DNA of 64,000 nt from NCBI RefSeq assembly GCF_019317285.1, contig NZ_CP079218.1, positions 3,100,001-3,164,000 of the forward strand, given 5' to 3'. A program made the translations under genes and the position numbers. Positions within the stretch are counted from its first letter, which is position 1. The number at the start of each line of letters is the position of its first letter. The notes below the pieces were generated by a model. That model saw nothing but the letters and a program-made list of their open reading frames with translations. It was not told where the DNA came from and ran no database searches. This DNA comes from Pedobacter sp. D749 (lineage in GTDB: Bacteria > Bacteroidota > Bacteroidia > Sphingobacteriales > Sphingobacteriaceae). Below are positions 54,244 through 63,426 of the stretch, piece after piece.

Positions 54244-55131
54244 TTAATTCATTAACTTTTGATATTTCAACCAATCTTCAAACCGATCGGCCCAGCTATC
54301 TACAGGTAGGTTTTGTTTGCCCATACCAAAGCCATGGCCACCTTTTTCGTACATATGGAGTTCTACAGGATAGCCACCATCAAGCCATTTATTGTATAAC
54401 TGGATGCTTCTTGGTGCAAGCTTTAACTGATCATCGCTGGCTGCACAAACAAACATTGGGGTAACCTTTTTTGGCATTGGTTTTTGCAGCAAATCAGCCG
54501 CCGGACCGCCATAAATAGAGGCTACAAAATTTGGAACGTACGTTGTATTATTGTTTAACACCGTTTGCATGGCAACAGTACTGCCAGCAGAAAAACCAAT
54601 AATCCCGATTTGGCTGGCTTTTACACCAAATTTTGATGCATTTTTATAAACATATTCGAGTGCCTTTTTACCATCCTCTGCAGCCAATTCAATTACGGGT
54701 GCAGTCTGTTTTTCAAAAGTGGCACGATCTTTCAACTTATCCATCATTTCTTTTGCAGGGTCGTTAGTGATGGTTTCTACCAAACGGTATTTGAGCACAA
54801 AGGCCGTAATTCCTTTTTCGCTTAACCTTTTGGCCAGGTCTATTCCCTCTCTGTTGATGGATAAACTCTGAAAACCTCCTCCAGGTGCAATTACAATGGC
54901 TGTTCCCGTATTCTGAACGCCTTGCGGCACTTTGTAAACCAATAAAGTTGGTGAGGTAACGTTGTAAACCACTTCTGTTTTAAACAGTTCGGAATAGGTT
55001 TGGGCCTCCTTTTGTTTCCAGTTTTCTGATCCCGGGGCAACGCCATTGTATAATTTAACAGTTTCTTGTGCTTTTACCGACACGGAGAAACTTAAAGCGA
55101 CTAGCAGTATTAAGATAATTTTATTTTTCAT
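54244..55131 (-). CDS. Exported alpha/beta hydrolase (esterase-like)
   Basis: The 295-residue protein has a signal peptide ending V-K-A-Q. The oxyanion-hole loop I-A-P-G-G-G-F is near residues 91-97, and the nucleophile serine is in G-F-S-A-G (S181). The C-terminal G-G-H-G-F-G carries the likely catalytic His. It resembles acetyl-xylan-esterase-like and dienelactone-like hydrolases. In this operon it could remove acyl groups from the glycan before GH3 attack; that is inference. Gaps to its neighbours are 12 bp and 45 bp. Confidence 0.9.
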   Translation of the reverse strand: MKNKIILILLVALSFSVSVKAQETVKLYNGVAPGSENWKQKEAQTYSELFKTEVVYNVTSPTLLVYKVPQGVQNTGTAIVIAPGGGFQSLSINREGIDLAKRLSEKGITAFVLKYRLVETITNDPAKEMMDKLKDRATFEKQTAPVIELAAEDGKKALEYVYKNASKFGVKASQIGIIGFSAGSTVAMQTVLNNNTTYVPNFVASIYGGPAADLLQKPMPKKVTPMFVCAASDDQLKLAPRSIQLYNKWLDGGYPVELHMYEKGGHGFGMGKQNLPVDSWADRFEDWLKYQKLMN

Positions 55132-55176
55132 GATTTTATATTTTAGTGAACTGAATTAAAATGAACTTTAAACTTT

Positions 55177-57498
55177 TCATGGTTTTACAACTTTATACTG
55201 TGCTGTTCTGGCATCTTTAATTACACCTTTCCAGTTTAAGCCGTAGCCAAAATCGTAACGGTTACCTTCGGTATCCTGATGCGGAACCAGATCGAACGGC
55301 ACATCTTCTTTTTGCTCTTCAACGGTTTTCATATCCGCTGGCATCTGTACCGGAAGCAGGCCTGATGGCTCTGTGCTGCCAGAAATAATATCCAGAACAG
55401 CCTGTGTTGATACACCAAAATTTAGTACAATACCATTTACCGCCTTTTCGAATTCATTAAAGACCATTGGTTTTGACGCTGTAACCGAAACAATTACTGG
55501 TTTCCCTTTCATCATTTCTTTGGTGTCTAAAATGGTCCTTAAATCCATAGTATTGGCAGCGGTAACCGTTTTGCCTTTGTAATTGCGATCTTTAATGGTT
55601 GGGTCGATTACCTGATCGCCAGCGGCAATACTTTTTGCCCTTGCATATTCTGCGGTGTAAGTGCCATATTGTAATGAAATTGGCACATAACCATTGCTGC
55701 CGTTATTCCTGTCGTTAATGTCATAACCGCCTTCGGCACTCTGTGGACTGGTCACAAAAACCAGGGCAAAATCAGCCTGATCGGGATTATCTGTTACGAT
55801 ATAATATTTTTTAACCAACGCTAAATTTACAGGATAATCTAACCTGGCAGGTGTGTAAACTCCCCACCAATCTTTGGTAGGAGCTGAATAAATTTTAGGG
55901 ATATAAACGGTTTTCTTTTCTTTGAGCGGCAAAATGTTTGCCTTGTTTTTTAAGAGTATTACTGATTTAAGCTGCGCATCATATCCAGCTTTCATAAACT
56001 CGGCCTTACCCACAGTGGCATTAGTTTCGGCTACATTTAAATAAGGATTTTCGAAAAGCCCTACACGGAAAATGTTTTTCAGTAAACGCACTGCCGATCG
56101 CTCAAAACGTGCCCGCATAAATTTCTCGCCATATTCTTTAACACCCATTTTATAGGCTTCCAGAACCGGTTTTTTATCGTTGTTACCACCAAACTGGTCA
56201 ACGCCTGCCATTAACACCTTGTAATGTCTTTCTGCAATACTTAATGCTTCAGCTCCCCAGGGCTTTCCTGCAAATAGGTTTGGCGTTTTACCCTCATCTC
56301 CGGTAACCAGCCAATCGGTGCACACGACACCATCATAACCATATTTATCACGCAGCAGATCGGTTATGATATATTTGCTGTAACTATTGGCTACGTTTTC
56401 GTTGTACTTTTTATCCTGATCGAAAGTGATGGTATAATAGGGCATTACGGCAGAGGCCTTACCTGTTTTTCCATTTAATTTAAATGCACCATTTACAAAA
56501 GGATCAATATGCTGCTGCAGGTTATTACCTGGATAAACGGCGAATTTCCCATAAGCCCAATGCCCGTCTCTGCCACCTTCTTCTGCCCCACCACTCGGCC
56601 AATGTTTAACCATCGCATTTACACTTTTGTAGCCCCAGCCATCTTTAATTTCATGCTTACCATAAGAAGTTTGAAAACCATCAATGTAAGCCCTTGCCAT
56701 ATCAGTAGTTAATAAAGGGCTTTCGCCAAAGGTCATGGCAATGCGATACCAGCGGGGTTCACTACCTAAATCTATCTGAGGAGATAAAGCCGTGGCAATG
56801 CCCAGGGCGCGGTATTCTTTTGCGGCAATCTGGCCAAACTGTTGCACAATTTTTGGATCGAAGGTAGCCGCCATGCCCAAACCATCGGGCCATAAAGAAA
56901 TTTTGCCTCCGGCACCTGCATTAAATTCGCTGGTAACTAAAGCGGTATTTCGTGGATCGGTACTGTTGTTCGCGGGGATCCCCAGGCCGATTCCTTCTAC
57001 AAAGGCCTGTGCATTGTTGTTCCAAATGGCAGCCACTTCCGGCGTTTGCACACTGGTGATTAAAACATGACGAAGGTTATCATCCTTAAAAAACTGTTTC
57101 TGCTGATCGGTTAGATCAGAGGCGCTGGCCTTACTTTCCGGAAAAACCTTGCCATTATAGGTGCCTGCATTATAACCCGAAATCCCTGCTGGCATGGCCT
57201 GATGACGGCTGTATAACATTAAACCTGCAATCTGCTCAACCGACATTTTTGAGGCCAGGTCCTTAGCCCGCTCATCGGCAGATAAACGCCAGTCTTCATA
57301 CCTGTCCAGCTTACCGTTTTTATTTAAATCCTTAAATTTTTTACCCCCAATAGTTAAAATTTTAAGGCCTGAGGCTGACGAATAACCGAGTGTTGCACCA
57401 TTGTTATTTTCTACCAGCGTAAAACCATCCTTTTGCTGTGCATTTACCGCAAAACAGGCTAAAACACCCAGGGTTAATGTTGTTGTAATTTTTTTCAT
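55177..57498 (-). CDS. Exported GH3 glycoside hydrolase (b)
   Basis: The 773-residue protein has a signal peptide ending V-N-A-Q and an EF-hand-like loop, D-L-N-K-N-G-K-L-D-R-Y-E, at residues 57-68, like GH3 (a). The barrel continues with V-K-H-W-P-S-G-G near 298 and the nucleophile D395 in V-V-C-T-D-W. It has an alpha/beta sandwich but no fibronectin-like tail, so it is shorter and belongs to another GH3 subgroup. It is second in the operon and starts 32 bp after the receptor stop. Confidence 0.93.
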   Translation of the reverse strand: MKKITTTLTLGVLACFAVNAQQKDGFTLVENNNGATLGYSSASGLKILTIGGKKFKDLNKNGKLDRYEDWRLSADERAKDLASKMSVEQIAGLMLYSRHQAMPAGISGYNAGTYNGKVFPESKASASDLTDQQKQFFKDDNLRHVLITSVQTPEVAAIWNNNAQAFVEGIGLGIPANNSTDPRNTALVTSEFNAGAGGKISLWPDGLGMAATFDPKIVQQFGQIAAKEYRALGIATALSPQIDLGSEPRWYRIAMTFGESPLLTTDMARAYIDGFQTSYGKHEIKDGWGYKSVNAMVKHWPSGGAEEGGRDGHWAYGKFAVYPGNNLQQHIDPFVNGAFKLNGKTGKASAVMPYYTITFDQDKKYNENVANSYSKYIITDLLRDKYGYDGVVCTDWLVTGDEGKTPNLFAGKPWGAEALSIAERHYKVLMAGVDQFGGNNDKKPVLEAYKMGVKEYGEKFMRARFERSAVRLLKNIFRVGLFENPYLNVAETNATVGKAEFMKAGYDAQLKSVILLKNKANILPLKEKKTVYIPKIYSAPTKDWWGVYTPARLDYPVNLALVKKYYIVTDNPDQADFALVFVTSPQSAEGGYDINDRNNGSNGYVPISLQYGTYTAEYARAKSIAAGDQVIDPTIKDRNYKGKTVTAANTMDLRTILDTKEMMKGKPVIVSVTASKPMVFNEFEKAVNGIVLNFGVSTQAVLDIISGSTEPSGLLPVQMPADMKTVEEQKEDVPFDLVPHQDTEGNRYDFGYGLNWKGVIKDARTAQYKVVKP

Positions 57499-57530
57499 CT
57501 GTTTATTATTACATGTGGCTCTTTCTGATG

Positions 57531-59768
57531 TTAAAACCTAAAATTAAGTGAGGCCTCAACAGTAAACGGACGGATATACGAGCCTACTAAAAGTTGGTTA
57601 TAATAAGCTGAGGCATCGGTAATCAGCTCTGCTCCATTGATTGTCCCTTTAGCTCCGGTCTGGTTTAAGAAGTTTACCGCAGTTACGCCAAAATCAAAGT
57701 GTTTGTTAATTTTATAGTTTACACCTCCAAAGGTTTCCCACCTTGCGGCGAAATAAAGTGCATTGGTGAGGTTGGCAAACTGCTTACTGAAATAGCGGAA
57801 ACTTGCCCAAACCTTTACGTTTTTATAAGTGTAACTCGGATCGATCTCCATTAAGATTTTAGAAATCTCCAGTACATTTTTATTATCATAAGAGTAACTG
57901 TTACCAAAAGCGTTAAAATTATAGTTTTTATAGATCGGGTTCTGGAAAGTTACCAGATAGTGCAGGTTAAACCCTTTAAATGGATTGGTTACAATGTCGG
58001 TAGTCCAGCCTACCGTCTGGATATCGTAATTTACAGTAGCCACCTGAGAATCGCTTCCATTGCCTGGATTAACCAGGTTTAGCCGTGCCTGATAGTTGTT
58101 TCTGGTAAGATAGGTGGCCTGGGAAACTACACTAAATTTATCATGGTTAAAATAAATCCCAAATGCACCTAACGGACTTTTTGTTTTATCCACATTGGGT
58201 ACAACAGCTCCAGAATAACTTTCTAACCTACCATTGTTTTCTGCATAGGTAAAATCTGCCAATAGCCCTAGCTTATCGGTAATTTTATAAACCGCATTAA
58301 CAGATCCGCCAAGGTGGAACCAATTATTATCGATATAGGTTTTCTGACGCTGATCAAACACGAAACCACTGGTTCTAGGGGTTAAATAGTAATCGCCCTT
58401 AACTTTTTGGTAGCGTAAATTCAGGCCATAGTTAAGGGATAGTTTATTTGAAATTTCCCATTTATCAGAAAAATAAGCCGATAATTTATTTTCGTATCCA
58501 TTATGGTATTCTCCGCCAACATTATAGTTATAAAAACCATCCGCATCGGTATTTGAACTACCGCCTGCAGTATTTCTAACCAATTTCCGGGGATTGGCCT
58601 CTACGGCTTGGTAGTAGAAAGAACGGCTTGAGGTAAATTTGTCGACATCATAAAAATATTCGGTTAAACCGATTCTTAAATCATGGTTATTTACTTTTTT
58701 TGTAATTTCAAACCTGGACATGGCCGTTTTCGTAGGCACTTTTGGCGAACTCAAAGCCAACATCGAATTTACATTTCCGGCATAGTCCTCCCCTGTTGAT
58801 TGATAAGAAAATCCACCACCTGAAGCAGTTTGGAAAATACTTAGCGGAATAGTTGTAAGTGTTGTTGCTTCTGCATACCTGAAACGGGTAGAAAAATTAA
58901 ACTTCCATCCATTACCCAGTTTATAATTCCCCAGCACATCAAAAGACTGGGAAGTTGAGGCAGCATCGTTGTTCCCTAAATTTTTATAGCTGAATTCTCC
59001 GGTTAAAATATCTTTAACCTTTACCGTTCCATCATTGATAATATAAGAATCTCTACCGATCCTGAAATTATCCAATTCTTGCACCTGCCCGTTTTCCTTA
59101 TACTGGAAAACCGCATAATTGGTTAAAGAGATAGATTTGGCATATTTATAAAGGAAACTGATCTCACCTTTATCCTTTTTAAAACGTTTAGTTAAACCGG
59201 CACGATAAATCTGGGTTTTATCAGAATAGTTAGAAAACCGAACATCAAATGAATTTGGATCATAGTTCTGATAAATACCGGCTACATAAGACCAGCCATT
59301 GGATAATGGTCCGGAAACATTCACATCGCCTTTAAGCCAACCATAATGACTGGCCGACAAATTACCTACCAGTTCGAACTTTGGCGTTCCCAGTTTGGTA
59401 TAAGAGTTTACCGCAAAGCCCAGATCGCCAGTGGTAATAACCGACTCCCCTATTTTTAGCAGGCCCGTTTTAGCCAGGCTTACACTCTGGCGCCATGTTC
59501 TGTTAGGCAGTTCGGGCCAGAAAAAATATACTACAGGCAAATCGTTTTCCTGGATGGTAATACCTCCAACAGTTGAAGGAAGACCAATATTTACATCTCT
59601 TGGCCCGGTATTGTTTGCTGCGTTGAGCATCACATTTCGGTTATCTTCTTCTTTTTTCTCTACAATTTTCTTTTGTGGGATGGAGTCTCTTTTTACAGGA
59701 TCCTGGGCAAATACAGGAATGGAAAATGCCGACATTAAAAACAGTAAAATGCTTTTAGGGGTGCTCAT
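57531..59768 (-). CDS. TonB-dependent outer-membrane receptor
   Basis: The 745-residue protein has a signal peptide ending V-F-A-Q and a short charged segment. A plug region follows with D-V-N-I-G-L-P-S-T-V-G-G (about 58-69) and N-D-L-P-V-V-Y-F-F-W-P-E-L-P. The rest is a 22-stranded-type barrel ending V-E-A-S-L-N-F-R-F. It has no carboxypeptidase-like N-terminal repeat, and no SusD partner follows. It likely imports a glycan fragment, with two GH3 enzymes and an esterase downstream in the same operon. Confidence 0.9.
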   Translation of the reverse strand: MSTPKSILLFLMSAFSIPVFAQDPVKRDSIPQKKIVEKKEEDNRNVMLNAANNTGPRDVNIGLPSTVGGITIQENDLPVVYFFWPELPNRTWRQSVSLAKTGLLKIGESVITTGDLGFAVNSYTKLGTPKFELVGNLSASHYGWLKGDVNVSGPLSNGWSYVAGIYQNYDPNSFDVRFSNYSDKTQIYRAGLTKRFKKDKGEISFLYKYAKSISLTNYAVFQYKENGQVQELDNFRIGRDSYIINDGTVKVKDILTGEFSYKNLGNNDAASTSQSFDVLGNYKLGNGWKFNFSTRFRYAEATTLTTIPLSIFQTASGGGFSYQSTGEDYAGNVNSMLALSSPKVPTKTAMSRFEITKKVNNHDLRIGLTEYFYDVDKFTSSRSFYYQAVEANPRKLVRNTAGGSSNTDADGFYNYNVGGEYHNGYENKLSAYFSDKWEISNKLSLNYGLNLRYQKVKGDYYLTPRTSGFVFDQRQKTYIDNNWFHLGGSVNAVYKITDKLGLLADFTYAENNGRLESYSGAVVPNVDKTKSPLGAFGIYFNHDKFSVVSQATYLTRNNYQARLNLVNPGNGSDSQVATVNYDIQTVGWTTDIVTNPFKGFNLHYLVTFQNPIYKNYNFNAFGNSYSYDNKNVLEISKILMEIDPSYTYKNVKVWASFRYFSKQFANLTNALYFAARWETFGGVNYKINKHFDFGVTAVNFLNQTGAKGTINGAELITDASAYYNQLLVGSYIRPFTVEASLNFRF

Positions 59769-59873
59769 AACTAACGAATAATTAAACTATCTGATATTTT
59801 ATTGATTATTTTTTTAAAGCATAAAAATTTTTGAGGCGAGATAAATTGGTTAGAAAAAATCAAGCGACTTCTC

Positions 59874-59894
59874 ATTGCTTCATTATGAAGCAAT
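59874..59894. promoter_or_regulatory. Perfect 21-bp palindrome between TonB receptor and NUDIX regulator
   Basis: ATTGCTTCAT and its exact complement ATGAAGCAAT surround one T. It lies 105 bp from the receptor start and 67 bp from the regulator start, the place expected for an operator of a divergently encoded regulator. Binding is not proven. Confidence 0.6.
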
Positions 59895-59961
59895 ATTAAG
59901 ATGTTTAATTAAGAAAAACAAATTATTAATTTCGGTGTCTAAAAAACATTACTTTACAGCA

Positions 59962-60696
59962 ATGATTATTCAAGAAATACAAGATGCGAGTGCCGAAATG
60001 TGGCGTAAATCCCTGCCCCATATTTCAATTGATAGTGTGGTGTTTGGCTTTCACGATAACAGCTTAAAAGTATTGTTGCTGAAAATGAAAAACGAAGACA
60101 ACTGGATCCTGCCGGGAGGCTATGTGAACAAAGATGAATCTATTGATGATGCAGCAAAGCGGATCTTGTTCGAGCGCAGCGGAGCGGATAAAATCTTTCT
60201 GAATAATTTTGGTGTGTTTGGCGATCTTAACCGCTCTGAAGGCTATTTTGAAAGCTATCCAGATGATCTATGGCACAAGCAACGTTTTATCACCATTGGC
60301 TATTACGCCCTGGTGGATTATACACAGGTAACTCCTGTTGCAGATAATTTTTCTGACAAATGTGAGTGGATCCCGGTTGATAAGCTACCTAATATGGTGA
60401 TGGATCATGCAGTAATCTTACAAAAAGCATTAAGTACGTTAAGGGAACACATCAGCTACAAACCTATCGGCTATAACCTGCTTCCCAAAACCTTTACCAT
60501 GCCAGAGCTACAATCATTATATGAAACCATACTGGGACAAAAGTTGAACCGGGGAAACTTCTACAGAAAAATGATGCGTTACAATATCCTGATCAAACTT
60601 GACGAACCCAGAAAAGGTGGAGCACATAAGGCCCCTAACCTATATAGGTTTGATGAGCAAAATTATGAGATAGCAATAAACGAATTTAGGTTTTAG
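59962..60696 (+). CDS. NUDIX-fold transcriptional regulator (NrtR/AraR type)
   Basis: The ATG at 59962 gives 244 residues; an upstream in-frame ATG at 59875 overlaps the palindrome and is unlikely. The first 150 residues form a NUDIX domain, with G-G-Y-V-N-K-D-E-S near 52. The catalytic R-E-x-x-E-E core is replaced by K-R-I-L-F-E-R, so hydrolysis is unlikely. The C-terminal 80 residues (F-T-M-P-E-L-Q-S-L-Y-E, N-R-G-N-F-Y-R-K-M) form a winged-helix DNA-binding domain of NrtR/AraR proteins. It is divergent from the receptor operon, which it may control by sensing a sugar. Confidence 0.88.
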   Translation: MIIQEIQDASAEMWRKSLPHISIDSVVFGFHDNSLKVLLLKMKNEDNWILPGGYVNKDESIDDAAKRILFERSGADKIFLNNFGVFGDLNRSEGYFESYPDDLWHKQRFITIGYYALVDYTQVTPVADNFSDKCEWIPVDKLPNMVMDHAVILQKALSTLREHISYKPIGYNLLPKTFTMPELQSLYETILGQKLNRGNFYRKMMRYNILIKLDEPRKGGAHKAPNLYRFDEQNYEIAINEFRF

Positions 60697-61036
60697 TATG
60701 ACAATAAAGTTGAATTAAAGCAACCATATTATTCGATAAGCAGGCATAATATTTAATAAAATTTCCCTCTTAAACCCTCGTTAAGTTTAACAATAAACAT
60801 TCACGTAAATTGAATGATGTTACCTTGTCGTACCATTTCTCCTGAAAAATAAGCTAATTCGAAAGCCATCTGTTCGCTCCCACGCTACAATCCTATATTT
60901 CTTTAAAGAAAGAATGATTAATGTAAAAGCTTAAACCAGTTGCAGCCACAGATATCCGAAATTGTTAAATATTGTCAAAAAAGTTAAAAAGGGTTAATGA
61001 TTACGCAGACAAAAAAGAAGTCAATAATTTCGGAGT
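60697..61036. other. Gene-free region upstream of the barrel protein
   Basis: AT-rich, with no frame of interest. A TAATTTCG box at about 61024-61031, just upstream of the next start codon, resembles the TAnnTTTG promoter consensus with one mismatch. A similar box (TAATTTCG) precedes the NUDIX regulator near 59927-59934. Confidence 0.4.
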
Positions 61037-61621
61037 ATGAAAACTAAAATTACACTTCTTCTTATGTTATTTGGCGCACTGGGTGTGGGCAAAATAATGG
61101 CTCAAGACTCATTACATAAACATTCTGTTTATGTCGCTCCGTTTGTTGGTCTAAATTCAACAATTAAGGCCCCCGTATACGGAGCCGAGGTTGGATATGA
61201 ATATCGGCTCAATAAACATTGGGGACTTACTGCCGGCGCAAATATCGCTTATACGCAAAAGAACAATCCTGCTATTTATGATGGTAATAATGGGGGTAGA
61301 CAAGCAAAAAACTCTAAACTTGTCCAAAATGCATTCTATGCTGGTGCTAAATATTATATGGGTAAGTTTTACCTGGCGGCTGATTTTGGCTATCAGGACG
61401 CTTATTCAACAATAAACCATCAGTATATGGGTACAGGATCCAGTTACAATTATGGTACCACAGCGACAAACGGATTTTATCAGGCTTATGGTATTGGCTA
61501 TCAAATGCCGCTTGCAAAAGGTGATAACATCGAGTTTTTTGCAAAAGGAACCAACGCAAATAGTAACACGAGTTACCTGATTGGCTTTAAGTATAATTTT
61601 GGGCTATTTAGAAGAAAGTAA
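61037..61621 (+). CDS. Small outer-membrane beta-barrel protein
   Basis: The 194-residue protein has a signal peptide ending I-M-A-Q. About eight alternating strands with aromatic ends follow (for example Y-V-A-P-F-V-G-L and V-G-Y-E-Y-R-L-N), ending in F-K-Y-N-F-G-L-F. The length suits an eight-stranded OmpX/OmpW-like barrel. The function is unknown. It stands alone. Confidence 0.8.
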   Translation: MKTKITLLLMLFGALGVGKIMAQDSLHKHSVYVAPFVGLNSTIKAPVYGAEVGYEYRLNKHWGLTAGANIAYTQKNNPAIYDGNNGGRQAKNSKLVQNAFYAGAKYYMGKFYLAADFGYQDAYSTINHQYMGTGSSYNYGTTATNGFYQAYGIGYQMPLAKGDNIEFFAKGTNANSNTSYLIGFKYNFGLFRRK

Positions 61622-62328
61622 TTCTTTGCCACTTAAAACTTACCCAGGTATCTTTAAAATAACCTGGGTGAGCTTAGGCAAACTTAAAATAGGAATTATA
61701 TATCTTGACAAAAAATTTATAACATACATATCTGCAGTTATTTATGGCAAATAAAAATAGCTCACTATAGCGTATTAATCTTCATGTACGCTAATTTTTC
61801 AGGGAAATTGCCGCTATATTTCACTTTTTAGGGATATTTCAGCCTCAAAATATGCTTTCTCAATGTTTAGAAGGCGTTCGATATTTTTTGATTAGGAAAT
61901 CATTCATTTTTCATCTATGATATGTGGGGCTATCAATCTAAAGAAAGAAGCAACAACGATTAACCGGACATCTTTGAGTGTAGGGTTTATCTTATCTCTT
62001 TTTCTAATTATATAGGTGTCTTTATATGACCTTCCGGAGTCGTATACAGTAGGCTAGGCTTGATTGGTTTTGTAATAGAAGTTATCCAAAAATCATAATT
62101 GTCTAAACATCCTCGGAATTAATTCGTATTTGATACAAGGTGCTCATAATCATAAATAATATTTAATCATCATAACATGCTAATTATCAGCGAAATTTCA
62201 AACATTATTTATAAGACATTGCAAGTATTATAAAAAATAATTATTATGTAGTAGTTATTTTACATTAAAATTACGTACACTTGCAACATATCACTAAAAG
62301 TGGCTAATTTACATGATGTCAAAAAAAT
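61622..62328. other. AT-rich 707-bp gap with hairpin
   Basis: ACCCAGGT pairs with ACCTGGGT at 61642-61669, probably ending the previous transcript. The remainder is AT-rich and shows no gene. TACACTTG at 62276-62283 is one base off the TAnnTTTG promoter consensus and lies 45 bp before the next gene. Confidence 0.5.
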
Positions 62329-63405
62329 ATGTTCGAGTTTAATCTGAGGTATCTTTATTTTATAATTTTCATTGTTGCTTGCTGCACAATTGGGATGTCA
62401 TGTAATCGTTCAGATCAGAAAATTAATTACATGAGAGGAGATATGTTGGATGTCTTTAGGCTTGCCAAACTTCAAAATAAAAAGGTTTTTGTAGTAATTT
62501 CTGATAGTAATTGTGGTAAGTGCAATAAATTTTTCAACTTCCTAGACCAGCAAAAGCCTACTGTAAAAAGGCTTCAGAATGAATATGTTTGTTATAAAGT
62601 GGATATAAATAATAAAAATGAAAAAGCATTTGCTGAATTGGTTAAATGCCCTTCATATCCTTTCCCATATTTCTTTGATAATTCTGGTAATTTATTAGCT
62701 TTCGGTTACCCAAATAGTAAAAATTATGACATTAGCAATCTTGACAACATTGGTATCTCTAATTTTCGTTTTGCTGAACTTTTCCAGCTTAATTGCACTA
62801 TAAATGATTATAAATTATCGATTTCTCAATGTCTCAAAGGAACATTTTTATTCAGAATGAATAAGTTTTTTGAAGCATTTTCACTATTTAAAAACTCATT
62901 AGAAAAGATTATTTATCCTTATAATTTACGTTACACCAATGATTTAATCAAAAAAGCACATGTAATCAATTATAGTATTAACGATAAAGTTAGTCAATAC
63001 AAGCCATCAGTATCAGATACTTTTTTGTATGGGGATTGCTTTCCATATATATATAATAATGCTAATGCTCCAACTACCTTGAAAGCCATTAAAAATCAAT
63101 CGTTTAAATTAGATTCGAAGATTAAAAACCTAGGCGTACTTAAGGTTGGCAATCGTTATTTTTTCCAATTTTCGATTGTAAACCAATCGAAAACGCCGTT
63201 GATTATTTACAAGGTGAGTCATCCGTGTGATTGCATAAAACTTTTTTGGACAAAAAAACCGTTAGGCTACAATGAAACTTCCACAATCAAAGGCGAGTTC
63301 ATCCCCTATGCGACTGGCGAATTTAGTAAAGAAATATTCATACATAGTAATTCAATTAATCAATCAATGGATATAATTAAAATAGTTGGTACTGTAAACA
63401 AATAA
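62329..63405 (+). CDS. Lipoprotein joining thioredoxin-like and DUF1573 domains
   Basis: The 358-residue protein has a hydrophobic N-terminus ending I-G-M-S-C (likely lipidated, C25). A thioredoxin-like domain follows with the redox motif N-C-G-K-C at residues 61-65. Cys62 and Cys65 fit a C-x-x-C active site. A helical middle (about 150-230) leads to a C-terminal beta domain with H-P-C-D-C near 300, resembling the A-T-C-G-C of DUF1573. Codon use is AT-rich. It lies just upstream of a cysteine-rich secreted protein, so it could help in disulfide handling, which is inference. Confidence 0.75.
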   Translation: MFEFNLRYLYFIIFIVACCTIGMSCNRSDQKINYMRGDMLDVFRLAKLQNKKVFVVISDSNCGKCNKFFNFLDQQKPTVKRLQNEYVCYKVDINNKNEKAFAELVKCPSYPFPYFFDNSGNLLAFGYPNSKNYDISNLDNIGISNFRFAELFQLNCTINDYKLSISQCLKGTFLFRMNKFFEAFSLFKNSLEKIIYPYNLRYTNDLIKKAHVINYSINDKVSQYKPSVSDTFLYGDCFPYIYNNANAPTTLKAIKNQSFKLDSKIKNLGVLKVGNRYFFQFSIVNQSKTPLIIYKVSHPCDCIKLFWTKKPLGYNETSTIKGEFIPYATGEFSKEIFIHSNSINQSMDIIKIVGTVNK

Positions 63406-63426
63406 CTCAATCTAATTTATCATAAA

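Noticed and set aside
59875..59961. NUDIX regulator start at 59875
   Set aside because: It overlaps the palindrome, and homology starts at the ATG at 59962.
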